Source: Arctopsyche grandis
Lineage: Eukaryota > Arthropoda > Insecta > Trichoptera > Hydropsychidae
Reading direction: 5' to 3'
DNA length: 64,000 bases
NCBI RefSeq assembly: GCF_051622035.1
Contig: NC_135358.1
Span: forward strand, 8,225,001 to 8,289,000
Position 1 is the first letter of the stretch; every line of letters begins with the position of its first letter. The translations under genes and the position numbers were made by a program. Under the pieces are notes generated by a model. The model was not told where the DNA came from. It did no database searches and was given only the letters and a program-made list of their open reading frames with translations. This document shows positions 32,621-44,896 of this stretch, one piece after another.

Positions 32621-34109
32621 CGGCAACAACAATATAATTTGACAATACATAGACACGATAACGTAGGGAGGGCGCTCTCATACTGAGAATGGCCTCAAAG
32701 TGAGGAACTTGCCCTTCCACAAACTTGGTAACCTGAAGAGAACACGATAGCAGTTATTGTGTTATACATGTCTCATGCTTGTACGTATTTCGTCCATTGT
32801 TTTCCAATATAGAGATTAGTATAAAAGAACACAAATAAATGTCTCTACACTGGAGTGGTAAAACCGTTTTGCTAGCTAAATTTGACACATGATGCCTTTG
32901 GATGTCACGGTTTTCGGATATATGCTCCGTCAGCAGGTGTCCCAGGTATAGAAATTTAATTTTTTAACCAAATACCAAATGTGTTTGAAACCATACAATT
33001 TAATCAAATTATTGTTAGGAGAGCACTTCAGTCGTTGGCTACGTATGTATGTATGTATGTAGATTCAAATAATGCAATAACGCTAGTTGATGGAAAATCA
33101 GAAAGTAGTGAACAGAAGCATCATCGAGAACTTAAAAGGCACTCAGTAGTGTCATGGGGTTCGTATTTCTTAACTTGTCCTATGACTGTAGTGTTTTATT
33201 ACAGTTTAAATTTGTTTTAAACGTCAAAAAATTAGGATATTGCTAATTGTGTAAGTCTTTGTGCATGTTTTCAGTATTGGTAGGAAAATGTTCAATTGTG
33301 CAATTTTTCACCTTGTGCATGAAAAGTTGTTTTCGCAAACCAGCGCGCCGTTACCCCTGAATTGCAGGTATATTGATTCTTTTATAATGTTTAAATTATC
33401 CACGAAGTCGTTCCCTCGGCTTTTTGTTTTGTTTTCTTTTTTTTTTGTTTCAACTTTATTTGTTATAGGAGTGGGTAGGTAGAGATGGGTAGAGATAGGT
33501 AGTTACCGGGTCGGCCAGCTGCGCTCGCTCTCCACTGTACCTACCGATGGCATATTAGAAAACAATTTTAAGTGGCATTATATTCCGTGGCTAAAAGAGC
33601 ACAAGGAACGACCTCACCTGTGCAGGGCCGCACTCGAACACCTTTTTCACACGCCATTTCACAAACAGACCACGCGTCGTCTCCTGACCGACAATTTCAC
33701 ATCGTCATACCTGACGGTGCAGAAGCCAACGCGGATTGATCGAGTTCAGAATTGTAAATACAATATTCGAGTTCAGAATGTGCTATGTCATATCTACAGA
33801 CCATAAGTGTACGGCATTCTAAGGAGCGGACTGGATCGGAAATGGTTAAAATTTCAGTCTTATTGTTACGTAAAATAGATAGGAATTGCAAACCTTTCTG
33901 TCTTGGAAATTCGGAAACTCGGAAACTTTGCTGTAAGCAAATTCAAAATCTTGATTAGTTGACAAGCTTTGTTATGTATCTCTGCATGCAATGAACTACA
34001 TATGTACGTCTAACGATCGATTCCCATTGAACAAATAAGAATCACGTGTTTTTCTGCCTACTGCCAAGCTAACTGCAACGATGAAAATATAAATGTACCA
34101 GAATCTTTG
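32621..34109. other. Unique region, no gene recognised
   Basis: 33480-33760 is a complex, less AT-rich island. Frames at 32981-33482 and 33697-33891 are short and unrecognised. Confidence 0.3.
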
Positions 34110-34245
34110 AAAGAGACTTTGTATGTAAGTTTGGGAATTTCGTAAACAAGTCAATATTTCTATGACGACGAGTCGATTTTTTTGATTCGCCATGTTTACG
34201 CTGTTTATATTACAAATATTGAGCGAAGCCGGGTAAAACAACTAG
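34110..34245 (-). repeat. CCCGGCTT repeat family, inverted short copy
   Basis: GAAAGAGACTTTGTATGTAA at the left and GAGCGAAGCCGGGTAAAACA at the right are the reverse complements of the family's two ends. Its middle part is internally deleted. Confidence 0.75.
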
Positions 34246-34805
34246 TAATCTATAAAATACATCGAATAAGCGATATGTATGATATTCATTGAAGACTGCT
34301 ATACATAGGTATCATTAGTATACTGTCTATGAACGCGTTCATACATATGTACATATAAAGGAAATATTTCTCGTCACTTCGAAATACTCTCGCATCTGTA
34401 GTACTTTTCTGTATTTAAGTATGTATGTATGTATGTATGTAGATATGGAAATAGACCTTTTTTTCTCAGTGTGAATAAATAAATCAAAATTGTGAAACAT
34501 TAAGATAACGACCCACTGGGAAATAAAAGTATTTTTTGCAAACTTATAATGCTTATATCATTCTGTGAAAAAATAATATACATATGAAAAAATATCGTGT
34601 TAAAAGCCCTGGACCATAAATTTTAAGGACTTGTTTTTTTAATCTATGTAGATACATTTTTGATAATAAAAATGAGGATTAAGAAAAATTAAAACACATG
34701 TACATGTATATATATTTTAAATTAAATTCATCGAAGGGGGGGGGGGCATGGCACCCATGGAACCCCCCTTGGATCCACCTATGAATAGGCCTCTACAACA
34801 TGCTT
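34246..34805. other. AT-rich with TATG repeats and a poly-G run
   Basis: A TATG microsatellite at 34419-34441 and a poly-G run at 34736-34746. No gene is recognised. Confidence 0.4.
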
Positions 34806-34813
34806 CTAATCAT

Positions 34814-34961
34814 CAGAGATCAGCGGATAAGTTGCTTTTTCCCATAAAAAATGGTTCACTGTTGTCCTAAAAAGCAAGAGAGCAAAATAAAGGTTGACAA
34901 TAGTAATTGCCCATAGTGAACCATTTTTTGTGGGCAAAAGCAACTTGTCCGCCGATCTCTG
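34814..34961. mobile_element. 148-bp hAT-type MITE, second copy
   Basis: Termini CAGAGATCAGCGG and CCGCCGATCTCTG. Flanking octamers CTAATCAT and CCTATCAT agree at 6 of 8 positions, so the TSD is partly decayed. It is the same length as 32122-32269 and shares its arm blocks. Confidence 0.8.
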
Positions 34962-34974
34962 CCTATCATCTCTT

Positions 34975-35345
34975 ATTTGAGCAACTCTCATCCATCTCAT
35001 CCCACACATTTTTCTTATGTCATCCACCCATCTCCCTTGTAGCCTTCCTTGCACTCTTTTGCATTTTTTCAGGTACCATTTGAGCACTTCTTTCATCCAT
35101 CTTTCATCCGTTTTTTCATCCATGTAGTTACGTGACCCGCCTATTGCCGTTTAAGTCTCTTCACTCTCTCCACTATATCAAACATGCTTGTCATAATTCT
35201 CCCCATTTATTCTGCTTCGTACCTCTCTTCGTTATGCATGCATAGAGCGTTCCATACTTCTTTGAGTGCATTGGACTTTATGCAGTACTCCGGTCATTAC
35301 TATCAAACCTCATTTGAGATATTTTTCTTCAGGCAAAGTGGCATT
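34975..35345 (-). pseudogene. RTE retrotransposon 3' part (minus)
   Basis: The reverse complement of the C-terminal RTE coding region, from the CGGAATGAGATGGATG counterpart to the ATGCCACTCTGCCTGAAG counterpart at 35324-35345 (compare 54815-54832). Several indels are present. It abuts the MITE at 34814-34961. Confidence 0.75.
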
Positions 35346-36639
35346 CCCAAATGCTCTCCATCCTAATTTCATTTACTTCCTATTATTTACTACCGGATAT
35401 ATAAATAATTTGGCCATACATATACAGCTATATATGTATATTATATAAATACTGTCCACTTCATTCAGTGATTTCAAATCAAATACATTCCGAGTTCGTA
35501 TCCGATTCGGAGCCTCTCTGTCTGCGAAGTTGGTGAACGAACGCCTCTGCGTCTGCGCACGTAAATAAACATCTTATGCATATTAAATGTGGAAAATTAG
35601 TTTATGTGAGGAGTTGTGTTTGTTTTAGGCGTCGTCGGTGTTAAATCGGTTAACGAGATAGTATGGGTTTCGGTTTTAGTGTTGTATTTGTAGTAGACGT
35701 GATTAGTGTGTATGCGGGGATGATGATGAGCGCGCGTGCAGAGGGTCCCCGTGGGTCCCAGTGGGTCTCTCAGTGGGTCCCGCGGCCGGTGGCGGGGAAT
35801 GCGGACACCACCCAGGTGTGCCCGCACATTATACAGCCACGCACAATAGTACAGCACGTGCTACTAAATAATTTGAAAAAAAAAGAAAACAGATTCGAGC
35901 TGTATTACAGAAAAAAAATCTTCAAAAAGTTCAAAATACAAGAAAAACTAATATAGTATTGTCTAGAATGGAAAGATTCATTTTTGGTTTACTATCAGAA
36001 CCAAATTGCTCAACCAGATCAGCCTATTTCCTTGCAACAGATAAAGCTATCAAATTGGTACGTGATACAGGAGGTGACAACAAACTACGGCATCTAATTA
36101 ACCCGAGTTGGGAACATTGAAGCTCAATTCTGCAAGAATTTGAAGATTGCTCAACAAAGCAACCAGTAACGTGTAGAAATATGTTATAAATAGGTTTGAT
36201 TTGATTGACTGACATAGTAGAATGAGTGAAGATTTTAAATTGGTAGGTAATGAGCTATATGGGTGAAAGAATAAATGAAAGTGGACCACCAAAGTGCTAT
36301 TATGGTTATTAATAATATTTAATAGAACTCTGGAATTATATCATTCATTTTTGGCACATTGAAATTTGCTGAATTGTCTAGCGTTGCTAAAACGGTCAAA
36401 GTTCTAGGGAAAAATTGAAAATTTAACTTTTTTCATAAAACTTGGAATACTTTAAGACAGTATTTCAAATCTGGTGTTTCTAAATTAAAGCCTGTAGATG
36501 TGGATATCAAACAAACAAACTCTTATATAAATATATATTAAATAAATTAGCTAAATATCTAAAATTAAATAAGTATATATACATATATACAGGTTTTAAA
36601 AAATATGTAATATTAAACAGATTTGATTTAATTTATTTT
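35346..36639. other. Unique region with a GC-richer patch
   Basis: 35470-35860 is less AT-rich (GGTCCCAGTGGGTCTCTCAG near 35752, direct GTGGGTC repeats). Frames on both strands overlap and none is recognised. The rest is A/T-rich. Confidence 0.3.
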
Positions 36640-37120
36640 TCAGATGTAGAGTATGACAAAGGTAGTCGAAATAGTGGAGAAAGTGAAGAAATTGAAATGG
36701 CAATGGGTTGGTCACGTAGCTCGAAGATGAAAGACAGCAAGGAAGATGGGTACACGAAATTAGAAAAACGGTATAACGAGACAATACAGGAAATATAATA
36801 CGTAAGTAAAAGTATGACAAGGGTAGTGGATAAAGTGGAAAGAGTGAAGGTATTAAAATGGCAATAGGCGAGTCACGTAGCTAGAAAAATTGATTAAAGG
36901 TGGACAAAAGAAGTGCTAGAATGCCACCCGACAGAATGTAAAATGGTAAAAGGAAGACCGCAGGGAAGATGGGTAGACGAAATTAGGAAATTTTTTTGAG
37001 TTGGATGAGAGTTGCGCCAAACAGAGACGAATGGAAGCGTGATGGAATGAGCTTCATCTAGCAGTGGATGGTAAATGGCTGTAGTAGATGGTGATGATGA
37101 TGATGATTGCATCTGGTTAT
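36640..37120 (+). pseudogene. RTE retrotransposon 3' part with TGATGA tail
   Basis: GTGGAGAAAGTGAAGAAATT through TTCATCTAGCAGTGGATGG follows the RTE C-terminal sequence and ends in GATGGTGATGATGATGATGA, the trinucleotide tail typical of RTE. Part of the sequence appears twice (about 36650-36725 and 36812-36885), so the copy is internally rearranged. Confidence 0.75.
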
Positions 37121-37875
37121 TATTACCCAAAAGTTAGTTTACTACACACTTAAAAATATTACCAAATTAAAATATTTATAATGTATGTTCTATTTGCAGA
37201 ACAACATCAAGTTTGCCTCTATGTAATATTACATGCATAAAGTACATATTAGCGTAGCTCGTCAATCTGAACAACACCAAATTTCTTACATAATAAAATA
37301 ATAAAAATTGTGAAAAAAATTGTATACGAAAATTGTTAAGTTGTGGGTATACCCAAGTTGAGTCGAGATGTGAACATTTAATTTAAACTGAAAGTGTTCG
37401 CCAAAATCAATCTGCATATGTATGTATGGATATCGTAAATGAGATGGTTATTATATTCGTGCCGTCAATAAGGTCGGCTCGCTGTTCATGATGTTTTGTT
37501 TCCCTCGTCCAGTTAATGATGCGGGGATGATGGAGGCCCCCAGGCCCGCCTCTGCTCGGGCCGCTCCCTTTGTTTTTGACTGCATTCCACGCGTTTTATT
37601 GAAATGTTCACGTAAATAATGGTGATGCAGCAGCATCAATAATGCTCGATCTCTGCCGCCACCTGTGCGGCAAAACGTACACATTCTATAAACATAAATT
37701 CTTATTAATAAAAAAAAATGCGGTAGGTATGTGTCTGATTACTGTCTAATTTTGAGTAGTTTATACCCAACTAATGCTTTAATTGAGTGAGCACTGGCAA
37801 ATTGGAGTGACATCTTATCATATGTAAAATGACAAGCTTAATATTTTGTATTTTTTTTTTTCTCTTCCCTGTTAT
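37121..37875. other. Unique region with a complex island
   Basis: 37440-37690 is less AT-rich. The minus frame at 37451-37684 has no recognisable domain. The remainder is AT-rich. Confidence 0.3.
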
Positions 37876-37935
37876 ATTTTCGACCATTGTGGTGCATAAT
37901 GAATCCTATAATGCCACAATAGTACAAACTTAAAT
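37876..37935 (+). repeat. SINE 3' end, variant stem CCATTGTGG
   Basis: CCATTGTGG (37884-37892) pairs, with one mismatch, with CCACAATAG (37914-37922). The loop GCATAATGAATCCTATAAT resembles the type I loop, and a TTAAATAAATAG tail follows. No head is present. Confidence 0.65.
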
Positions 37936-38280
37936 AAATAGTTTCTAAAATTTAATTAATTAATTAATGAAAATTTACTTTCTACATATGTACCTACTAT
38001 ACATTTATAAAATTGAAATTAAATACAAATAATGGTAAATCGTCTATTAGTGAGACAACAATGTATATATGAGAGATAATGAGAGCCAATAATGCAAATT
38101 TTATAAGATATAGTGTGAAAAAGATAATGTTATAGGCGTTTAAACAATTAAAATCCGATAAAACGAGTGAGGGGTGGTGGAGGGGAAGTCAAACATATAA
38201 AGGCTACAGGCTAGTTACAAGGGGTTAGCTGTCACCGTCTCCAAAATTTTTGGATTCTTAAACGTGTTTATTACGATTAT
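37936..38280. other. AT-rich, nothing recognised
   Basis: No gene or repeat boundary supported. Confidence 0.3.
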
Positions 38281-38735
38281 AGCTAGCAGCATAGCTCGGA
38301 CGTTAAGCTTCTGCTTACCGTCAAGAAGGTGCCGGGTTCTATCCCTGAATGAAAATGAATTTTTCAGAGTATGCTGTTGGTCAGACCTGGATTTGTGACT
38401 CCAGGTTGATCGTTTCCTATCAGAGTTTGCCAATTTTCTCTGATTTCATTGTTGAAACGGTTCCCGGAAAAAAAAATTGGCTAAAAATCCTTCCTACCTA
38501 CTATGTCACCACTATTTGAAATTTGATGGATGTACAATAAAAAAATTTATGTACAATTCATAGATGTCTCGTTAATTTGCGAGTTTTTTCAGTGTCTCGC
38601 AATTCAACGACTTATAATAAAAAAATGCTGCATTTGTATTTGTAATTGGCCAGGAAGGCGCATTGGGATTTACCTGTAAGGCCTTCCTGGTATATACATA
38701 TGTAAAATAAAAAAAATAAAAAAAAAATATATATT
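38281..38735 (+). mobile_element. Full-length SINE, type I
   Basis: Same order as 15922-16393: head AGCTAGCAGCATAGCTCGGA, B-box GGGTTCTATCCC (38334-38345), central domain 38365-38465, TGTCACCACT block, CGAGTTTTTTCAGTGTCTCG block, hairpin CCAGGAAGGC (38650-38659) / GCCTTCCTGG (38681-38690) and an A-rich tail. The B-box has lost the G of GTTCGA. Confidence 0.9.
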
Positions 38736-38937
38736 TCACCATAGACTTAGAGGGCCCTATTGAAATCTCTAACGGCAGTCAAACCTCGCAAAATGGTAAA
38801 GTTTCAAAGCGATCAGAAGAATATAGGAAGTTTGTCAGACCAATTAATGAAGTGAAACTAATAAAAACCTTGTAATAATAAAAAAAATTGTAATAAAAGA
38901 ACCTTGTAAAAATGAGGGTAGGTGGCCAATTTGGTAG

Positions 38938-39095
38938 GAGCCATTTCAATAATGAAATCAGATAAATTATAAAACTCTGATGGGAAACGATCGACTGGAA
39001 TCATATATCCAAGGTCTGGCTAGCAACACAGGATCAGGACTCGAACCCGCAGCCCCTCAGTTGCTAGCATTATACGCTAACCATGTCGCTGGTTT
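38938..39095 (-). mobile_element. SINE head and core fragment (minus)
   Basis: The central domain (TGAAATCAGATAAATT, GGAAACGATCGACTGG) and a tRNA-like head with B-box complement GGACTCGAACCC (39017-39028), ending GTCGCTGG at 39085-39092. No 3' hairpin remains. Confidence 0.7.
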
Positions 39096-39155
39096 CTGGT
39101 TGCGAATGTAAAAAGTAAGTGAGAATGTCATCATCATCAAACTGTATATTATATA

Positions 39156-39640
39156 ACCAGCAGCATAGATCAATGGTTAGCATGCAATGCTTTCCATTTT
39201 GTGGTCACGGGTTATATGCCAGATGTGTGCTGCTGACCACACCTTTGTTATGTGACTCCAAGGTCGATAGATTCCTACCAGAGCTTGCCAATTTATCTGA
39301 TTTCATTGAAACGGTTCCAACAAATCGACAACCCCGTCCTATCTCTTTCGCAATATTCGAGTTATTCAACATCTCAATTTTCGCTCATTTGTATAAATGC
39401 TGCAAATTAGTCGATATATGTCTTTGTGGATGTTAATCGATATTTGTATTTGTCTTGTAAAATACTTACAATACTTCTGTACGATGTTTGACCATAGATG
39501 TCGTGTTTAATGTATGTAAATGAATGGGTGTATACCTGTATATATAATTCTTAATCTGAATAGCACAGCACACTGGTCGCGTTGGAGCGATCTGTTAGAC
39601 GAGTGTGCATGATTAATTGAATAAAATAAAAATATAATAT
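39156..39640 (+). mobile_element. Full-length SINE with type III hairpin
   Basis: Head ACCAGCAGCATAGATCAATG (A-box AGATCAATGG; B-box eroded to GGGTTATATGCC), central domain about 39240-39315, GACCATAGATGTCGTG block, hairpin GCACACTGGTC (39568-39578) / GACGAGTGTGC (39598-39608) and tail AATAAAATAAAAATAT. It combines the central domain of type I with a different head and tail. Confidence 0.88.
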
Positions 39641-41034
39641 AGTTTAGCATGATATCGATTGAATTCCATGATTTGGTACAAGCTAGTATTAACTGGTTGT
39701 GATTAGAGATTTCGTATGTTTTCGTCGATTTGGTCTATTGTTATTTAAAAAGCACCAAGCCAACGTCTATGACTAGTTATGAAGATTAAAGTAAGGTAGA
39801 AGACTATCCAAACTAAAGATATAGTCAAGTCTCAAAGCTATAAACTCAAATAAATTGTTCATGTTTATTGAATGCGTAAATATCAAAATGCGTCCGGGTC
39901 ACGATTCCACGTAGGATTAAGTTTAACGGATTATAAAATATTATATTCACTGTTCGATGAATGAGATGTGGAAAAAAGTCTCGCTGGTCCCTAATAAATA
40001 GCATAATAGGATTAAGGCGTGATGATGATGATGTTGTTGTGACTCACATAATGGGACGAGTAGTGGCAAACGCGGTGTAAATCAACATCGTGAAAAGGTT
40101 CCACTGAATAAATATTGAATTTCTTTGTTGCTGAAGGACCCGTTGTCATCACCTGTTGCCGAGAGCTCACCAAAATAACCGATGTTATAAAACTTTTAAC
40201 AATGCCGAGCTAACCGCGGTCAATAGCCATAACCATATCTATGGGAATATCAAAAAGGGCTTCTAAACATTTGATTTAAAAAATTTAATTGATTCCGAAG
40301 CGTCTGGTGTCCCACCTTTCATCGCTCATTTTTTATCCCATTGTGCATGCACACTTGAAGATCTCTGATCCATTACCACAAATCACGACCACAAAAGGTG
40401 CGGTGCGCCCAAACACGGCTCGGGATGACGTATCAAAATGACCCATGAAATGGCTGTTGATATGTTCAAAATAAACAAACAAACGATGCACGGAAAATAA
40501 TTTCACAGAATGACTCAGGTGTTGCGGTCACTTCAGTGAGCTCTGCTACACACTGGTCCAAAACCTGCCGTGCGATATCCTCGATCGTGGACACTGTGTA
40601 CTCTCATAGTCTCACAAACTACATACATACATACATACATACATGCATCTTTAATTATAAAATAAATCAAATCAATAACCATATTAATTGTAACGGCTCA
40701 CTACATTCTAAGCTTTCGGTATTTTAGAAATCAGTTAGCTCAATTTTAAAATACTTGAATTTTCCAATCAGTCCTAGCACGAGGACTCGAGCACTGGTTA
40801 CTTACTGAATTGGTAAAGAATTTAAGCATCGCATTTTAGGGAGTTACATAGAAAAGTGTAGATTTAAATTCAAATTGATGAGGTGGGAGCACGTGTTGTG
40901 AGTTGAAAAAAAACGATGCATACGATGACAGATTTTAATGTGAAAACCCGAAAGAAATATATTATATAATTGATAGATATTAGATGAAAATGGAAGGAAG
41001 CGTTCTTGAGATGATCTAAAACAGCCTCGTATAC
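39641..41034. other. Unique region with a complex island
   Basis: 39715-39780 holds a fragment of the 148-bp MITE family. 39880-40620 is less AT-rich and non-repetitive, with a CATA microsatellite at 40620-40643. No frame is recognised as a gene. Confidence 0.35.
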
Positions 41035-41043
41035 ATAGAATAG

Positions 41044-41451
41044 GGGTCTACGTGACGAGACAAAATGTTAAATGACAGAAAACGCAAATATCGGAAGGCA
41101 AAGATCGAAAATCGAAAGATCTTATGTCGAAAGATCAAAAAAAGGGTGCATGGTAAACGGTACATACTCACTTAATTTGCGCGAGCAGGATACAACAGGA
41201 ACAAGAGGAACATGCTTTTCCTCCCGTATTCTGCGCGCGCACATTAATACGGGAGGAAAAGCCTGTTCCTCTTGTTCCTGTTGTATCCTGCTCGCGCAAA
41301 ATTAAGTGAGTATGTACGTGAGTATGTACCGTTTACCATGCACCATTTTTTTTTTTTTGATCTTTCGACTTAAGATCTTTCGATTTTCGATCTTTGCCTT
41401 CCGATATTTGCGTTTTCTGTCATTTAACATTCTGTCTCTTCACGGAGACCG
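41044..41451. mobile_element. Mutator-like foldback MITE, longer copy
   Basis: Arms GGGTCTACGTGACGAGAC...CTCTTCACGGAGACCG enclose the same CGAAAGATC-rich and GGAGGAAAAGC-containing sequence as 26754-27073, with perfect 9-bp TSDs ATAGAATAG (41035-41043 and 41452-41460). The 408-bp length comes mainly from a fuller central inverted repeat (GGAACAAGAGGAACATGC / GCCTGTTCCTCTTGTTCC). Confidence 0.9.
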
Positions 41452-41622
41452 ATAGAATAGACCGTGGCAACACTACAATTACAACACTATTGAACAAATA
41501 GAGGTAGGAAGATAGATAGTATCAGGAAGAAAAGATTTGGATGAATTGTATCAACCATAAAAACTTTGTAACGTTTGTTGGAGATTTTCAAATTCAAACC
41601 TTATCATAAATGGTTTGTTTTA

Positions 41623-42233
41623 CAGTGGCGTCGCTAGGGGTGTTATCACTAGAGGTCGGAATCTGAAGGGGCCGGAAACGTGCCGCCTATTGTTCCATTG
41701 TTGTAAATCCTTTGTAAAAAAGGTTCGGCAAACCTTTAACAATGCATTTACAATCTTTGAACAATAAACAGCCCCTTCAGATTCCGGTCTCTGGTTATCA
41801 CCTGGTGCGTGGTGGTGTCACCTAAAAAACATTTTTTTTATGAATTATTAATATCTGTTAATTGTTATGACTTACGATAGAAAAGCACCAAAAGAGAAGC
41901 TAAGTTTACACGTTGTTTCTGGATTGCGTCTCCGTCTAACTGAATCAGATAACCTTCTTAACTTTAGGTACATACAATTATTTCGAACAAAAGTCAATTA
42001 TGGCTCATATTTGATGCTTTATATAGCTACACCAGAAGGATTTCGCGGTAGCTGTATAAATACAGAAAGCTGTATATATACATAAATTTCAATGAAGCGT
42101 GTAGCCACTCAAGGACCGTCATACAACTAATATATCTAATTAGCGTTTATTAATTTGAATAATTTGATGCCCCCCAAAAGTGGTGTCACCCAGTGCAGAC
42201 CATACTCCCCGCACGGATCTAGCGACGCTACTG
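41623..42233. mobile_element. hAT-type element hosting a nested MITE
   Basis: Ends CAGTGGCGTCGCTAGG and TCTAGCGACGCTACTG are near-perfect inverted repeats. TGTTTTA (7 bp) repeats on both sides (41616-41622 and 42234-42240). The MITE 41650-41793 inserted just inside the left end. A frame at 41867-42085 has no transposase motif that I can recognise. Confidence 0.8.
41650..41793. mobile_element. 144-bp hAT-type MITE, copy B (nested)
   Basis: Ends TAGAGGTCGGAATCTGAAGG...CCTTCAGATTCCGGTCTCTG with perfect 8-bp TSDs GTTATCAC (41642-41649 and 41794-41801). The body is nearly identical to 8720-8863. Confidence 0.92.
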
Positions 42234-42240
42234 TGTTTTA

Positions 42241-43367
42241 ATCAATTTTTGAGTACAATAGAAAGGTCCTTCAAACTAAATTAGTGATGACTAGCCGTAT
42301 TTTATTTTGATTTGATAAACTCAAACCTATCTTCTGGCCAATAACATCCGCTAAATCAGAAATCTTTAGATACCCGGTGGTCTAATCTGCTCCCAATTGT
42401 ACGAGGATAAATTATTACATGGGTGTTTCGTAGTCAAAAGTGTTCAGCTTTTGACCGAAGGTTTAGGGAGCGTTTCCTGATAAAGTTGAATGTAATCTAA
42501 AAGTCGGTGATAAGTATGCCACCGGAGTACCTCCCCTACAACACTTCACTACATGGTAGATAGTGAAAATGTCTGTTATGGTGAAACAACACCGATAGTA
42601 AATAATTATTCAGAAAGGACACTAATCGGTCATATCGCCGTTGATATTGGAGTGAGTGATTAAAAGAGGAAATGCCATCCTGGCGCAGAAGCGAACAGGT
42701 TTAGACAAATCACTCGGAGTGGGTCCTGTCCATTAAGTCGCACATGAATTAGGGTCGACCATAAAATAGAGTGCAAACCCATGCAAGGCTCATATACTCG
42801 TGTATCTTTTGTTTTTCGCCGCCACATAGCACACGCGAACGAACGGTGGGGGAGAAAAAATTTGTTACCCATTTTCCGACACCGATAAATATTTTGGCGC
42901 TCATATCTCCCCCGAACAATAATGTCGTTTTATTTTTTTGTTTATCGCTGTCGTGAAATAGTTCTACCTTTGTCCCCTCCGGTCGTTAAGTGTGCAAGCG
43001 TTATCAATCGCTACGATCTCGGCATTTTCATGAACGACTGGCTTTGTGTGAAAAATTTCTCGGGAAACATTCCACGGAATATACGCATCCATTGATTTGG
43101 CATTCCTAAGGATCTCTCTAAAGAAAAATACAAAATTATCAGTTCAATGGTGCTTCGACTCGGTTGGCTAATTGTCTGAGGTTCCACTGATACGGAAAAA
43201 AGGAAACAAAAACTATGACTTGTCACATTTCTTTAGAATAGTAGTTTCTTCAAGTGTAACGCGATAATAATATAATGCGTATAAATCAAAAAAATATAAT
43301 ATATAAGTATACATACATATATCTAAAGAACGAAAGCAAAAATACCTAAATATGTTTTTGTGTTATA
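42241..43367. other. Unique region with the longest complex island
   Basis: 42430-43230 is comparatively complex and free of the window's repeats. Frames at 42660-42872 (minus), 42771-42956 (plus) and 43011-43226 (minus) are short and match no family I know. A control region or lineage-specific exon cannot be excluded. Confidence 0.35.
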
Positions 43368-43375
43368 CATACATA

Positions 43376-44637
43376 CAGTGGTGGACTGGGACTGAAATTA
43401 GTGCATGCCAGGAGTCAAAGGGGGCCCACCCAGGGTTAAAAAAATTTGTCCCCCCCCCCTCATATAACAAAATTTTCTTCTTTCCATCACGCTAAAAATC
43501 AAGGGTAAAAAAAAAAATTTTTCAAAAATTGGAATAAACAAATTTAAGTACAAGAAAAATGGCAAAAGCAAAATAGATCCATAAATTACATTGTATATTT
43601 CTTTTTAACCCTTGTCCTAGGTAAATAGAATGCATCATAAAAGAATGCGACTTTTACTTTCGGTAGAAAACAATCAGGGACATCATTTCAGCTTTTTCTT
43701 GAGGGGCGCAGGCAAAGATTGGTCAAATTGTTTTTTTTTCAAAAAATCTTTTTTATATCGGAATAAAAATGGAAAATATTCTTTGCATACACCTTATTGA
43801 GTTATAAAATATGAAAAAAATAAGCTTATTTTTGATAAAAGAATTTTAAAAAAATATCATGAAAAAAGCGCCGCAGGCGAAATTTTTTTTCTAAAAATCT
43901 TCACATGGTCAACAAAAATCGACCATCAAACTGAGTCACTAAAAAACTATCAATTAACTTAATTTCTACCGACACTTTATCTATGTATATACATACATAC
44001 ATACATATGTACGTAATAACAATAGATAAAGTTTTGTGATCATGCGAAAATCGGGATTTTGGGGAGGGGGCCCCTATCCTATATTTCTATATACATGGAT
44101 GTGTCTAGATTACGAATAGATTTTATATTTGGAAACTGTTTAAAATTGTGTATTTAAATCTTACTATATCGTCGAAGTATAATCAAATGTTATTTTGAAA
44201 GTATGAAGTAAATTTAAATCGCTGGTTGATGAATCGTCCTATCAATATTGTTTTAAGCAATTCAGTTTAATATTCCCATTTTTATTTCAGTAGGTAGTTG
44301 TTACATAGATATTGGTATATACAAAATATTGAGGTTAGAAATCGGCCCAGCAAAAGGGCCCACGCAAATGTTGAAACTTACATTTCGAGCCTAATAAAAA
44401 AAGTTAATCGATCCTTGGGCTGTTAAAGCAGGTATTAGTTGTTTGTGTATATCGTAAGAATTTTTTTTTGTTGAAATAGCCAAAATTTTAGGCCCCAAAG
44501 TGCAATATCCTATAAATTTTTACACACGTGAAATAGTTAAAAAGTTATTTAATTTTACTGAGGGCCCATATTTTCTAACAGATAGTGGGGCCCACATGCC
44601 ATTGGGCATGTTCGCTTGTATGGCCAGTCCGCCACTG
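43376..44637 (-). mobile_element. Non-autonomous hAT element, copy 2
   Basis: Ends CAGTGGTGGACTGG and CCAGTCCGCCACTG with perfect 8-bp TSDs CATACATA (43368-43375 and 44638-44645). It is the same family as 1296-2713 but in the opposite orientation: 44020-44640 matches the left half of that copy in reverse. It lacks the nested SINE and the expanded 14-bp array and has no coding capacity. Confidence 0.92.
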
Positions 44638-44896
44638 CATACATATATACATATTTTTAATTTGTACTTTGTATCTACCTGAAAAATGGTCACTATGTTG
44701 AAACATATTATTACAGAATTATTTCAGCTTGTTTCAAATGTATGTTTAATTATAAATACAACTATTTAAACAAATTGTATATAATACGAAAATACTCGCT
44801 CAGCGTGCTCCGTCTCTTTTTCTCCTCTTGGAATCGTATATCGTGGAAAGAGATGCGGCTTAGTGTGTCACTTCGAACAGCGGGTATCGTATACAA

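Noticed and set aside
34806-35123. 105-codon minus-strand frame resembling an RTE tail
   Set aside because: It joins an RTE remnant to MITE sequence at a transposon boundary, so it is a chance fusion rather than a gene.
35597-35956. Opposed 86- and 97-codon frames
   Set aside because: They overlap on opposite strands in a GC-richer patch with short direct repeats, and neither resembles a known protein.
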